Below, piece after piece: positions 9,080-18,021 of a DNA stretch of 64,000 nt. A program made the position numbers and the translations under genes. The notes beneath the pieces were generated by a model, which was given only the letters and a program-made list of their open reading frames with translations, was not told the DNA's origin and made no database searches. Origin of the DNA: an uncultured Lachnospiraceae bacterium. Lineage in GTDB: Bacteria; Bacillota; Clostridia; Lachnospirales; Lachnospiraceae. Every line of letters starts with the position of its first letter. Position 1 is the first letter of the stretch. The stretch lies in the NCBI GenBank assembly GCA_900315495.1, contig OMZJ01000008.1, forward strand, positions 107,738 to 171,737. Reading direction: 5' to 3'.

Positions 9080-10630
9080 ATGGCTCTTTCATTTCACTAC
9101 AGTCCGCAGGATGATATTGTCGAGACAAACCGCGGCACGGTGCGGGGATACGATTTCCGCGGCATTCACGTCTTCAAGGGAATTCCCTACGCGAAGGCAC
9201 AGCGTTTTCACGCGCCGGAACCGGAAAAATGGAACAATGTTTTGGACTGCACCAGCTTCGGCTATGTGTGCGCGATCCCGGAGATTCCGAAGCCGCAGGG
9301 GGAGATCTGCGTGCCGCACCGCTACTGGCCGATGTCGGAGCACTGCCAGAACCTGAATATCTGGACTCCGGCGCTGGACAACGGAAAGCGTCCGGTCCTG
9401 GTGTGGCTTCACGGCGGCGGATATGAGAACGGATCTGCCATCGAGCACATCGCCTATGAGGGGGAGAACATGGCGCGCGCCGGCGACTGTGTCGTTGTCT
9501 CCGTCAACCACCGGCTCAACATTCTGGGGTATTTTGATCTCTCTGCCTTCGGGAAGGAATATGAGAATTCCGGCAATGCCGGCGGGGATGATATAATTGC
9601 CGCGCTGCGCTTCATCCATGAAAACATCGCCGCGTTCGGCGGAAACCCGGACAACGTAACAGTGTTCGGCCAGTCTGGCGGCGGTGCCAAGGTCACAACG
9701 CTTCTCCAGTCGCCGGATGCGGACGGCTTGTTCCACCGCGGCCTGAATATGAGCGGCGTGATCGGTCCGGTCCTCGCGGATTTCAAGGAAAGCGGGGAGG
9801 AATTTGCCCGGGCCGTCATGCAGGAACTGCGGGTAGATTCCGTGCAGGAGATGGAAAAGGTCCCCTATGAGGCGCTTGCGGCGGCCTACCTGAAGCGCAA
9901 GCCTGCATTTGCCAGACAGGGCAAGACCTCTGCAGGCATGCCGTTTCGGAATTCTCATTATCTGGGATCACCGACCGAGGTCGGGTTCCGGAAGGAGACC
10001 GCGCAGATTCCTCTTCTGGTCGGATCGGTCTTCGGCGAATTTTCCTCCTTCTCAGCCTCGGCGTGGGACAGGAACGCCTTCACAGACGGACAGGCGGAGG
10101 ACATCGTGCGCGGACAGATCGGGGACAGCGCGGCCGGAGAGCTCCTTCCGCTGTTTCAGAAGGCCTATCCGGAGCGCAGCCCGCTGGATCTTCTGAATCT
10201 GGACACCATCTTCCGTCTGCCGGAAATCACCTATGTACAGCAGAGAAGCGCGCTGAATCACTGCACCTGGTCGTATCTGTTCAATCAGGACTTCCCGCTG
10301 GACGGCGGACGGACGCCGTGGCACTGCTCCGATATCCCGTTTGTGTTCCACAATACAGAATTCACACCCTATGCCCAGATCGAGGGGGTCACGGAAAAAC
10401 TGCAGGCACAGATGTTCGACGCGCTGATGGCCTTTGCCAGAACCGGCAATCCGAACAACGGCAGCATTCCGCTGTGGCCATGCGATACCCCGCAGAAGGA
10501 GCAGGTGATGGTGTTCGATCAGAATACCGGCGTGCGCGTGAATTTTGACCACGACTTGGTAAAGCAGTCGGCGCCCGTGCTCCAAAAATGGATGATGGAG
10601 AAAATGGCAGAAAGCCAGATTCAGCACTGA
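9080..10630 (+). CDS. Type B carboxylesterase (para-nitrobenzyl esterase-like)
   Basis: Alpha/beta-hydrolase of the carboxylesterase type B family, 516 residues; the substrate is unknown. Visible features are RGIHVFKGIPYA near the N-terminus, the oxyanion-hole motif VWLHGGGYENG, the nucleophile elbow VFGQSGGGAK with Ser199, and the late catalytic-His region PWHCSDIPFVFHN. There is no signal peptide, so it is probably cytoplasmic. ATG 9080 was chosen because GAGAGGAG is 7 bases upstream; an earlier in-frame ATG at 9017 has none. A possible -10 (TATAAT, 9003-9008) lacks a convincing -35. It sits 112 bp before an alpha-mannosidase, so it may remove acyl groups from glycans or aglycones; that is inference from context. 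Confidence 0.9.
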   Translation: MALSFHYSPQDDIVETNRGTVRGYDFRGIHVFKGIPYAKAQRFHAPEPEKWNNVLDCTSFGYVCAIPEIPKPQGEICVPHRYWPMSEHCQNLNIWTPALDNGKRPVLVWLHGGGYENGSAIEHIAYEGENMARAGDCVVVSVNHRLNILGYFDLSAFGKEYENSGNAGGDDIIAALRFIHENIAAFGGNPDNVTVFGQSGGGAKVTTLLQSPDADGLFHRGLNMSGVIGPVLADFKESGEEFARAVMQELRVDSVQEMEKVPYEALAAAYLKRKPAFARQGKTSAGMPFRNSHYLGSPTEVGFRKETAQIPLLVGSVFGEFSSFSASAWDRNAFTDGQAEDIVRGQIGDSAAGELLPLFQKAYPERSPLDLLNLDTIFRLPEITYVQQRSALNHCTWSYLFNQDFPLDGGRTPWHCSDIPFVFHNTEFTPYAQIEGVTEKLQAQMFDALMAFARTGNPNNGSIPLWPCDTPQKEQVMVFDQNTGVRVNFDHDLVKQSAPVLQKWMMEKMAESQIQH

Positions 10631-10742
10631 GAAAGGGATTCCTTTGCAGGGACTGCAGTGTCTGAAAACCGCGGCGCGGGACAGACAGAGGCTGCAGCAC
10701 ATCTGCGGTCAGAAGAAATACAGCAGAACAGGAGACGAATCA

Positions 10743-13700
10743 ATGAGACTGATGCATTCGGAGATGCGGGACCGGATTCAGCACTGGATCCGCACACTGA
10801 AGGAAGATTTCTACGAGCCGCTGGGGGAAATCCCGCTGGAGGCGGCGCGCACCTTCGATCATCTGCGCCCGGAGGAGGCGCAGCGGCAGACCTATGCGCC
10901 GGTAACACCGGGTTATACCTGGGGAAGAAGCTACGAGTACTGCTGGTTCCGCGGGGACATCCGGATTCCGGAGTCCGCGGCCGGGCAGCGGATCGTCATG
11001 AATCTGGCGCCCGGTGGGGAATCCACCCTGTTTGTCAACGGACAGGCATTCGGCACCTACCGCGCGGACTGGGTCGTCGAGCCGCATCATTTTTACGAGG
11101 ACAACACGCTGACCCGGTGCGCCGCAGGCGGTGAGACCTTCCATCTTCTGATGGAGACCTATGCCGGACATTACTACACGTCCACACCGGGCGGCGGCTC
11201 CGATGTGGGACCGATTCTCCCGGGAAGCTATGCCAACCCGCTGGAGGAGGGAAAGCGGCGGACACTGGGCACCTGCACGTTCGGCATCTGGAATGAGGAT
11301 GCCTATCAGCTGTACATGGATGTACAGACGCTGGCAGGGCTTCTGTCCGTGCTGGATCCGGACTCCCTGCGGGCGGCCGAGGTGGCGGATGTCCTGGAGC
11401 GCTTTACCCTGACGGTGGATTTTGAGCAGGACCGGGAGGGCAGAGTGCGGGATTACCGCGCAGCCAGAAAACTGCTGCAGCCGGTGCTGACCTCCCTTCC
11501 GGCGCAGACCCGCGCGAAATTCTATGTGGTGGGCAACGCGCACATCGACCTGGCATGGCTGTGGCCGCTGGAGGAAACCCACCGGAAGACAGCGCGCACC
11601 TTCGCGGCGCAGCTGCGCCTGATGGACGAATATCCGGACTATCGGTATATCCAGAGCCAGCCGGCACTCTACGAGATGTGCCGGACATATTACCCGGCAC
11701 TCTTTGAGCGCATCAAAGAGGCGGCTGCGAAGGGGCAGTGGATTGCGGACGGCGCCATGTGGGTGGAGCCGGATACCAACATGCCGTCGGGGGAGGCCCT
11801 GGTCCGTCAGCTCGTGTACGGGAAAAAATACTACCGGGACGAGTTCGGCGTGGATAGCCGGATCCTGTGGCTGCCTGATACGTTCGGGTACAGCGCGGTT
11901 CTGCCCCAGCTGCTCCAGGGATGCGGGGTGGACTATCTGGTCACCCAGAAAATCTTCTGGTCCTACAACGAGGGGGATGAATTCCCGTACCACTATTTCC
12001 GCTGGATCGGCATGGACGGATCGAAGGTCAGCGCATTCCTTCCCACCAGCTATACGTACCAGACCGATCCCGCCACCATCGAGAACGTCTGGAAGGAGCG
12101 CCGGCAGAAGCGCGACCTGACGGCATTCCTGCTGCCCTACGGATACGGTGACGGCGGAGGCGGCCCCACGAGAGACTACATCGAGTACTGCCGCCGGGAG
12201 GAAAATCTGGAAGGCGCGGAGCAGACCGTGATGGCCGGCCCGCTGGATTTCTTTGAAGATATGGAAAAACAGGGAGGTCCGAAGAACAGCTGGACCGGCG
12301 AACTGTATTTCTCCGCGCACCGCGGCACCTATACGACACAGGCACTGGTGAAAAAGGGGAACCGCAAGTGCGAGTTTGCCCTGCATAACGTGGAATTCTT
12401 CGCGGTTCTTGCGGCCGCTGCCGGGAGACCGGCGCCGAAGGAGAAGATCGAGGAACTCTGGAAGATTGTCCTGCTGCACCAGTTCCATGACATCCTGCCG
12501 GGATCCGGAATCCGGAAGATCTACGAGGAGACCCACGCAGCGCACCGGACTGTGCTGGAAGAGTGCGGGAAACTCCTGCGCGGAGCAGAACAGGTGCTGA
12601 CAGAAAAAACCGCACAGGCGCAGGGAGAGGGAGTCGGGACAGATACTGCGGTGACCGTGATGAATACGCTTGGTTTCCCGCGGACAGCATGCGTCCGCCT
12701 GCCGGAGCGCTTTGCCGCGGGTGCCCGGACAGCCGACGGCCGGCTGCTCCCCGTCCAGCGGACAGCCGGGGGCGAACTCCTGGCTGAGGCGGCGGTTCCC
12801 GCGTTCGGACCGGTGACGCTGTATCCGGCGGATCCTGCCGCGGCGGAAACCGGCCGTGCGGCACAGTCCCTCGGTGCCCGGCTTTGTGTCACGCAGGCGC
12901 CGGACGGCACACAGCAGTTTGTGCTGGACAACCAGTATGTCTGTGCGAAGATCAGCAGCGCGGGTGAGATCGTGTCGTTTGTGCGGAAGGAGTCCGGACG
13001 CGAATTTGCCGCGGCGCCGATGAACCGCCTGAAGCTGTACAAGGATGTCCCGAGAAAGTTTGACGCCTGGGACATCGATTCCAACTATATCCGCCAGGAA
13101 CTTCCGGGTGCGGCAGATGTCTGTGTCACCGCGGCGGAAGAGGGCGGCGTTCTGGCAGGGGTGAATGTGCGCGGAACGATCGGAGATTCCGCCTTTACCC
13201 AGCACATCACCCTTGCGGCGGAGAGCACCCGCGTGGAGGTGTCCATGCATGTGGAGTGGAACGAACTGCACCGCCTTCTCAAGGTGGCTTTTCCGGTCCG
13301 TGTGTGGGCGGAGGAAGGGATCAACGAGATCCAGTTCGGCTATGTGAAGCGGCCGACGCACCGCTCCCGCGCGTATGACCAGGAGCGGTTTGAGGTCTGC
13401 AATCACCGTTACAGTGCGCTGGCGGACGGGAGCCACGGGGCGGCCGTGCTGAACGACTGCAAATACGGCATCAGCATGAACGAGAACAGCCTCGAGCTGA
13501 CGCTTCTGCGCGCCGCCGCATCGCCGGATTTCCGTGCGGACAACGGGCCGCAGGATTTTACCTACGCGTTCACCGCATGGGACGGGCCGTTTGCGCAGTC
13601 CGGTGTCGTGCGGCAGGGGCTGGACCTGAACTGCCCGCTGGTGGTGTTTGACGGCGTGGCCGGCCGCGGGACCGGGTTTGCCTGCAGCGCGGACAATGTG

Positions 13701-13937
13701 ATCGCGGATACGGTAAAGCCGGCGGAAGACGGCAGCGGAGACCTGATTCTGCGCCTGTACGAGTCGATGAAATCCGCGGCCGACGCGGACATCGCTCTCG
13801 ACGCGCTGCGGGGGCACCGGGCCTTCCTGTGCGATCTCTGTGAGAATCCGCAGGAGGAGCTTCCGGTGACGGAGGGATCCGTCAGGATTCCCTTTCAGCC
13901 ATTCCAGATCCGGACGCTCCGGATCTCGCTTCACTGA
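10743..13937 (+). CDS. GH38 alpha-mannosidase
   Basis: Retaining alpha-mannosidase of glycoside hydrolase family 38, 1064 residues, probably cytosolic because no signal peptide is seen. The N-terminal beta-sandwich (about 1-240) precedes the catalytic barrel. The zinc-binding motif NAHIDLAWLW has His267 and Asp269, and the nucleophile lies in WLPDTFGYS (Asp379). A helical bundle with the HQFHDILPGS motif follows (about 580-590), then beta-domains to the end. ATG 10743 follows ACAGGAGACGAATCA; the in-frame ATG at 10644 has no ribosome binding site. Such enzymes remove alpha-linked mannose from oligosaccharides, for example host or fungal N-glycans or mannan pieces. It is flanked by an esterase and an unrecognised protein, with no sugar transporter nearby. 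Confidence 0.95.
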   Translation: MRLMHSEMRDRIQHWIRTLKEDFYEPLGEIPLEAARTFDHLRPEEAQRQTYAPVTPGYTWGRSYEYCWFRGDIRIPESAAGQRIVMNLAPGGESTLFVNGQAFGTYRADWVVEPHHFYEDNTLTRCAAGGETFHLLMETYAGHYYTSTPGGGSDVGPILPGSYANPLEEGKRRTLGTCTFGIWNEDAYQLYMDVQTLAGLLSVLDPDSLRAAEVADVLERFTLTVDFEQDREGRVRDYRAARKLLQPVLTSLPAQTRAKFYVVGNAHIDLAWLWPLEETHRKTARTFAAQLRLMDEYPDYRYIQSQPALYEMCRTYYPALFERIKEAAAKGQWIADGAMWVEPDTNMPSGEALVRQLVYGKKYYRDEFGVDSRILWLPDTFGYSAVLPQLLQGCGVDYLVTQKIFWSYNEGDEFPYHYFRWIGMDGSKVSAFLPTSYTYQTDPATIENVWKERRQKRDLTAFLLPYGYGDGGGGPTRDYIEYCRREENLEGAEQTVMAGPLDFFEDMEKQGGPKNSWTGELYFSAHRGTYTTQALVKKGNRKCEFALHNVEFFAVLAAAAGRPAPKEKIEELWKIVLLHQFHDILPGSGIRKIYEETHAAHRTVLEECGKLLRGAEQVLTEKTAQAQGEGVGTDTAVTVMNTLGFPRTACVRLPERFAAGARTADGRLLPVQRTAGGELLAEAAVPAFGPVTLYPADPAAAETGRAAQSLGARLCVTQAPDGTQQFVLDNQYVCAKISSAGEIVSFVRKESGREFAAAPMNRLKLYKDVPRKFDAWDIDSNYIRQELPGAADVCVTAAEEGGVLAGVNVRGTIGDSAFTQHITLAAESTRVEVSMHVEWNELHRLLKVAFPVRVWAEEGINEIQFGYVKRPTHRSRAYDQERFEVCNHRYSALADGSHGAAVLNDCKYGISMNENSLELTLLRAAASPDFRADNGPQDFTYAFTAWDGPFAQSGVVRQGLDLNCPLVVFDGVAGRGTGFACSADNVIADTVKPAEDGSGDLILRLYESMKSAADADIALDALRGHRAFLCDLCENPQEELPVTEGSVRIPFQPFQIRTLRISLH

Positions 13938-13943
13938 CAGGTT

Positions 13944-13967
13944 CCGGCGGGGCAGGAACCCCGCCGG
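13944..13967 (+). terminator. GC-rich hairpin after the mannosidase gene
   Basis: CCGGCGGGG (13944-13952) pairs with CCCCGCCGG (13959-13967) around a 6-nt loop, 7 bp after the stop. There is no T-run, so it may be only a weak terminator or an RNA-stabilising end. Confidence 0.4.
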
Positions 13968-14092
13968 TTCGATGAAAAAACATGGCTCGCTGTACAGGGC
14001 CAGACCCTGCGGCCGGTGCGGAATTTCCCGGGCGGCAGGATCCGGCACGGTACAGCGGCTGAAACAATTCATGAAAGGATCTGGGGGTTGCA

Positions 14093-14890
14093 ATGAACGA
14101 AAAAATGCTGACGATCCGGGTAACCGGTGCGGACGGCACCCTGCGGGCAGAGGAGACCGGTGCGGGGCGCGCTGACCTGATTTATGAGGAAGAATACCAG
14201 GAGGGGGACCGGATTGAATTCACCGGGCTTCCGGCCGGCGGATTCGTGGAGGTTCAGCCGGACGACGCAATGCTTCCGGCGCTTCTCTATGTCACCGGGG
14301 CGTCCGCAGTCCTGGCCATTCCCTTCGGAGCGGACCGGCTGGCCATCTCTCCGCGGGCGTTCACGGGGACGAGACATCTGATCACCGCCCGAATTCCGGA
14401 ACGCGAGGAGATCTCCGGCCGGAGACTGCTCTCGGCCAACAGTGTGGACGGATTCCTGTCCGAGGGCGTGTATCCCCACGCCTCCGCCAACGTGGAGACG
14501 CGCAACGAAGCGGTGTTCATGGCGAGAAACGCGATTGACGGCCTGTATGCCAACCACAGCCACGGCCAGTATCCCTGGAGCAGCTGGGGAATCAACCGGG
14601 ATCCGGCGGCGGAGTGGACGCTTGCCTTCGGGCGGCCGGTGCGGATCGATGAAATGGCAGTGACGCTCCGCGCGGATTTCCCGCATGACAGCTATTTCAC
14701 GCAGGGTACCGTCCGGTTCTCTGACGGAACCAGTGAAATCCTTCATTTTGCAAAGACAGATCGCCCGCAGAGATTTCCGGTCTCACCCCGCACGGTGGAA
14801 TGGGTGAAGTTCGGCAGCCTGATCAAGGCGGAGGATCCCTCCCCGTTTCCGGCCCTGACGCAGTTTGACTGCTACGGAACCGAAGCCTGA
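14093..14890 (+). CDS. Unrecognised protein next to GH38, possible galactose-binding-like domain
   Basis: I do not recognise this 265-residue protein. It has no signal peptide or membrane segment. Residues 1-110 look beta-rich (LTIRVTGADG, YQEGDRIEFTGLPAGGF). Residues about 118-265 read like a discoidin (F5/8C-type) jelly roll: ARNAIDGLYAN, then WSSWGINRDPAAEWTLAFG, then VDEMAVTLR-type strands, as in carbohydrate-binding modules where a D-G turn and a W..D..P..W pattern recur. ATG 14093 has GGGGGTTGCA before it, a modest ribosome binding site. The gene is 155 bp behind the alpha-mannosidase on the same strand, which suggests a role in glycan handling. Function is unknown; a non-catalytic sugar-binding partner is one possibility. 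Confidence 0.7.
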   Translation: MNEKMLTIRVTGADGTLRAEETGAGRADLIYEEEYQEGDRIEFTGLPAGGFVEVQPDDAMLPALLYVTGASAVLAIPFGADRLAISPRAFTGTRHLITARIPEREEISGRRLLSANSVDGFLSEGVYPHASANVETRNEAVFMARNAIDGLYANHSHGQYPWSSWGINRDPAAEWTLAFGRPVRIDEMAVTLRADFPHDSYFTQGTVRFSDGTSEILHFAKTDRPQRFPVSPRTVEWVKFGSLIKAEDPSPFPALTQFDCYGTEA

Positions 14891-15048
14891 CGGCAGGAAG
14901 ACACCGAGGGAATGGTCTGTTTCGGGAGCCGCAAGGCGCCGTATTTTCGTCTGGCTCTGATCCGGCGGGCGAAACAGCGTGAACATGGCGGAACTGGTGA
15001 ACTTTGCCGCGGCCGCATTTTCGTCCGGCCGTCCTGTCTTCGGAAGCG

Positions 15049-15077
15049 TTGACGCGGGGGAAAGGGTCAGGTATAAT
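15049..15077 (+). promoter_or_regulatory. promoter of the yhbY-nadD-yqeK-rsfS operon
   Basis: TTGACG (15049-15054), 17 bp, TATAAT (15072-15077), about 90 bp before yhbY. Confidence 0.85.
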
Positions 15078-15165
15078 ATTCCGGCGCTGCGGCCGGGCGG
15101 ATCTGCCCGGCCGCAGCAGACAGAAAATGACTGCAAAAGCCGGATCAGCCGGCGCGGGGGTGTGT

Positions 15166-15459
15166 ATGACAAGCAGACAGCGGGCTTATCTTCGAAGCCT
15201 GGCCATGAATATCAATCCGATTTACCAGATCGGGAAATCCGGCCTGACGCCGGATGTCACTGCGGCACTGGATGAGGCGCTGGCGGCGCGGGAACTGATC
15301 AAGATCCATGTTCTGCAGAACTGTGAGGAGGATCCGAAGGTGCTCGGCGAAATGGCCGCGGGCCGGACCAGATCCGAGCTGGTCCACGTGATCGGCAGGA
15401 TGATTGTGCTGTACCGCCCGGCGAAGGACGAGAAAAAGCGCAAAATCGTTCTGCCATGA
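15166..15459 (+). CDS. yhbY: YhbY/CRS1-type RNA-binding protein
   Basis: Small CRM-domain protein associated with ribosome assembly, 97 residues. The visible signature is LTSRQRAYLRSLA-like at the start (here MTSRQRAYLRSLA), then PIYQIGKSGL (the GKxG loop), ELIKIHVLQNC and a C-terminal VIGRMIVLYRP strand. ATG 15166 was chosen because the CRM domain begins there; the longer upstream frame would overlap the promoter. The stop overlaps the nadD start by 4 bp, so the two are translationally coupled. The set yhbY-nadD-yqeK-rsfS is a standard Firmicutes cluster. Confidence 0.93.
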   Translation: MTSRQRAYLRSLAMNINPIYQIGKSGLTPDVTAALDEALAARELIKIHVLQNCEEDPKVLGEMAAGRTRSELVHVIGRMIVLYRPAKDEKKRKIVLP

Positions 15460-16115
15460 CCACAGCGATTCTGGGCGGGACCTTTGATCCGTTTCACCGG
15501 GGCCATCTGGCGATGGCGGAGGCGGCCGTGCGGGAGCTGCATCCGGACAGCCTCTGGATTCTTCCCTCCGGAAATCCGCCCTACCGGGAGGAGCATTCGG
15601 TGACGGAAGGGGCCATCCGCCTGAAGATGGCGCAGGATGCGATCGCGGAAGAACCGGATGAAACAGTTCGGGCGCGCCTGTCGGTGTGTCCGGATGAAGT
15701 CCTGCGGGCCGGAAAAACCTATACGGCGGATACGCTGGCGGAATTTCACCGGCGGGATCCGAAGAGGCGCTTCATTCTGGTGTGCGGGGCAGACAGCCTG
15801 ATGACGATGCACCGCTGGGTCGGAATCGCCTCAGTCTGTGCGCTGGCGGACATCGCGTGTTTCTGCCGGCCGGGCGAGACGGCGGAAACAGCCTGCTGCA
15901 AAGAGGCGGAGCGGCTGAGAGCGGCCGCCGGCGCCCGCGTCACTTTCCTGACCGCGGCGATTCCGGAGATCTCTTCCCGTGAGATCCGGAGAAAATGCCG
16001 GTCGGGGGAGGATATCTCCGACCTGGTTCCGCCCGCGGTTCTTCGTGACATCGAAACCTTTGCACTGTACCGGGGCGAGGGCAGCCGGACCGGACAGACT
16101 CTCCCGCAGAACTGA
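15456..16115 (+). CDS. nadD: Nicotinate-nucleotide adenylyltransferase
   Basis: Converts nicotinate mononucleotide and ATP to deamido-NAD in NAD biosynthesis. The 219-residue protein has the nucleotidyltransferase signature GGTFDPFHRGH (HxGH at 14-17) and the C-terminal ISSREIRRK motif that contacts phosphate. It overlaps yhbY by 4 bp. An Ala/Glu-rich insert with two Cys residues (about 138-165) is slightly longer than usual. The length is otherwise normal. Confidence 0.95.
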   Translation: MTTAILGGTFDPFHRGHLAMAEAAVRELHPDSLWILPSGNPPYREEHSVTEGAIRLKMAQDAIAEEPDETVRARLSVCPDEVLRAGKTYTADTLAEFHRRDPKRRFILVCGADSLMTMHRWVGIASVCALADIACFCRPGETAETACCKEAERLRAAAGARVTFLTAAIPEISSREIRRKCRSGEDISDLVPPAVLRDIETFALYRGEGSRTGQTLPQN

Positions 16116-16150
16116 CATGTTCTGCCTGTACTGACGAAAGGATTCTGGCG

Positions 16151-16756
16151 ATGAATTCGAATATCCTTTATATTCGCATGAAACTGAAGGAAAAGCTGGA
16201 CGAGGACCGCTACGAACATACGCTGGGTGTGTCCTATACCGCGGTATGCCTTGCCATGCGGTACGGCGAGGACCTGTACCGGGCGGAAATCGCAGGTCTT
16301 CTGCATGACTGCGCCAAGTGCATTCCGGATGAGATCAAACTCCGGAAGTGCCGGAAATTCAACATCGGCATCTCTGCGGCAGAACTTGCCAATCCGTCCC
16401 TCCTTCATGCGAAACTGGGCGCCTATTATGCGATGAACAAATACGGCGTGCGGGATATGGAGGTCATCAACGCCATTCAGTGTCATACGACGGGAAAACC
16501 CGCGATGTCGACCCTGGAAAAGATCATTTTTATCGCGGATTACATTGAGCCGAGACGGGACAGGGCCGAGGATCTTCCAAAGGTCCGGAAGATGGCCTTT
16601 GTCGATCTCGACCGCACCGTATATATCATCCTGAAGGATACGCTGGATTATCTCAAAAAGAAGGGAGGCCCCATCGATCCGATGTCGGAGAAGGCATACA
16701 GGTTTTATGAGGAGGAAGTGAATGGAACAAATTCAGACACAGCTGGACAGGAATAA
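16151..16756 (+). CDS. yqeK: HD-domain phosphohydrolase YqeK (diadenosine tetraphosphatase type)
   Basis: Member of the YqeK family, which hydrolyses Ap4A symmetrically to ADP. It has 201 residues. The metal-binding HD motif HDCAKCI is at about residues 54-60, with an upstream H in YEHTLGV and a downstream IFIADYIEPRRD segment typical of the family. Ribosome binding site GAAAGGATT precedes ATG 16151. Its 3' end overlaps rsfS by 35 bp in another frame, so these two are translationally coupled. Confidence 0.93.
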   Translation: MNSNILYIRMKLKEKLDEDRYEHTLGVSYTAVCLAMRYGEDLYRAEIAGLLHDCAKCIPDEIKLRKCRKFNIGISAAELANPSLLHAKLGAYYAMNKYGVRDMEVINAIQCHTTGKPAMSTLEKIIFIADYIEPRRDRAEDLPKVRKMAFVDLDRTVYIILKDTLDYLKKKGGPIDPMSEKAYRFYEEEVNGTNSDTAGQE

Positions 16757-17099
16757 GATCCGTCTTGCGGTTCATGCGCTGGAAGACAAGAAGGCGGAGC
16801 GGGTTACCATGATCGACATCCGCGGAATCTCTGTCATCGCGGACTGCTTTATCATTGCGGACGGGGACAGCGTTCCGCAGGTCCGCGCGATGGCGGATGC
16901 CGTGGAGGAGGCGTTTTGCAGGGCAGGATATGAACTCCGCTCTTCGGCGGGGTATTCTTCGGCGTCCTGGATTCTTCTGGATTTCAATGATATTGTGGTC
17001 CACGTATTCCTGAAGAAGGACAGAGAGTTCTACAACCTGGAGCGGCTCTGGGCAGACGGCCGCGTGATTCCCCGCGCGGAAATCGAGGAAGAGGCCTGA
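16722..17099 (+). CDS. rsfS: Ribosomal silencing factor RsfS
   Basis: Binds ribosomal protein uL14 and blocks subunit joining when nutrients are scarce. The 125-residue protein shows the family blocks MIDIRGISVIADCFIIADG, the W-x-L-LDF-x-D-x-VVHVF motif (WILLDFNDIVVHVF) and REFYNLERLWAD. Start ATG 16722 follows AGGAGGAAGTGA inside the end of yqeK. It is the last gene of the yhbY-nadD-yqeK-rsfS operon. Confidence 0.96.
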   Translation: MEQIQTQLDRNKIRLAVHALEDKKAERVTMIDIRGISVIADCFIIADGDSVPQVRAMADAVEEAFCRAGYELRSSAGYSSASWILLDFNDIVVHVFLKKDREFYNLERLWADGRVIPRAEIEEEA

Positions 17100-17445
17100 G
17101 AGACCGGGCCGGGAAACCTGCCGGGGCGCATTGCCGGAGGAACCTTCCGGGTCAGAGAGGAGAAAGTGCGGACGGAGAAATCCCGCCGCCGTCCTTCGTT
17201 CCGGAAGCCGGTGTGTAAAAAAAACGACAAAAGAGAAACGCCGTCCGCGGAGATTCCTTGTTGGAATCCATAACACAGAATCCGTGTCAGCGGACAGAAT
17301 CACGAATTTAAGGCCTGCATGTTGACAACAGTTTTTCGCTCATTTAAACTTATAAGCGATGCAGGAGTCGGAGAAAGTGAAACACCCATGATTCCCGCAG
17401 TGATTTTCTTTCGTTCATAAGAATTCTGTTTTCAGGAGGAACGTT
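17100..17445 (+). other. 346-bp intergenic region before the DUF6465-like gene
   Basis: No gene is seen here. It starts with GC-rich inverted repeats (for example GGAAGGTTCC-like pairs around 17138-17150) and shifts to AT-rich sequence that carries the promoter at 17322-17350. The roughly 90-nt leader before the next gene has no structure I recognise. Confidence 0.5.
17322..17350 (+). promoter_or_regulatory. promoter of the small lysine-rich protein gene
   Basis: TTGACA (17322-17327), 17 bp, TAAACT (17345-17350). The -35 box is perfect and the -10 is weak. TATAAG at 17351 is 23 bp away, which is too far to pair with it. Confidence 0.55.
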
Positions 17446-17742
17446 ATGCCAGCGAGAAAAAAGACGGCGGAAGCTGCTGTGAGTGAGAAGACGGTGGAGA
17501 CCCCGGTGAAAAAGACAGCTGCCAGAAAGCCGGCAGTCAAAAAGACCGAGTCGGTGATCCTTCAGTATGCGGGCAATGAGACCGTTTTAAATGATCTGAC
17601 CGCAAAGGCGAAGGAGGCATTTGTTGCAGCAGGCAACAAGGCATCCGAGGCAAAGGACATCAAGGTTTATGTCAAGCCGGAAGAGGGCAAGGCATATTAT
17701 GTGGTCAACGGAGATTTCGGCGGAGAGATGAATCTGTTCTGA
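17446..17742 (+). CDS. DUF6465-like small protein with lysine-rich N-terminus
   Basis: A 98-residue protein of unknown function. Residues 1-36 are Lys/Ala/Pro/Thr-rich (repeats of the KKTA/KKTE kind, resembling histone-H1 or HU-type tails). Residues 37-98 form a compact domain with VILQYAGNETVLNDL, then DIKVYVKPEEGKAYYVVNG, ending GGEMNLF. That C-terminal pattern matches my memory of the DUF6465 family common in Lachnospiraceae. TTCAGGAGGAACGTT gives a strong ribosome binding site. It is a single-gene transcript, with its own promoter and a terminator downstream. The basic tail suggests nucleic-acid binding, which is inference only. Confidence 0.8.
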   Translation: MPARKKTAEAAVSEKTVETPVKKTAARKPAVKKTESVILQYAGNETVLNDLTAKAKEAFVAAGNKASEAKDIKVYVKPEEGKAYYVVNGDFGGEMNLF

Positions 17743-17840
17743 GCCGCCGTGCCGCCCGGGAAGAGGTCCGGTGCCAGGCCCGGCACCGGGAACTACGAAA
17801 AAAACGGGCGGAACCCATTGCAAAAGGCCGGATGACGGGT

Positions 17841-17880
17841 AAGAGGAGGCTGCTGTCGCGGGACAGCAGCCTCTTCTTGC
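17841..17880 (+). terminator. terminator after the DUF6465-like gene
   Basis: GAGGCTGCTGTC (17846-17857) pairs perfectly with GACAGCAGCCTC (17862-17873) around GCGG, followed by TTCTTG. Confidence 0.8.
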
Positions 17881-17899
17881 GTCTGCCTGCGGCAGGACC

Positions 17900-17928
17900 T
17901 TGACAAGATGTCAGCATTTTCTTATAAT
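17900..17928 (+). promoter_or_regulatory. consensus promoter of the tRNA-modification/importer operon
   Basis: TTGACA (17900-17905), 17 bp, TATAAT (17923-17928). Both boxes are perfect. It is about 94 bp before the rhodanese/TtcA-like gene. Confidence 0.9.
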
Positions 17929-18021
17929 TCGGGGAGCCGCACGGACAGAGGTCCCGCTGCGGACAGAGAAACGAACACGGAGGAGGAACGGGCGGACGCA
18001 CCGCCTGCCGGCAGATTGTAA

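Noticed and set aside
10740..14093. Minus-strand open frame of 1117 codons opposite the alpha-mannosidase
   Set aside because: Shadow of the GH38 gene; no ribosome binding site or recognisable domain.
17131..17325. A 64-codon frame in the gap before the DUF6465-like gene
   Set aside because: No conserved features, and it runs into the promoter at 17322.
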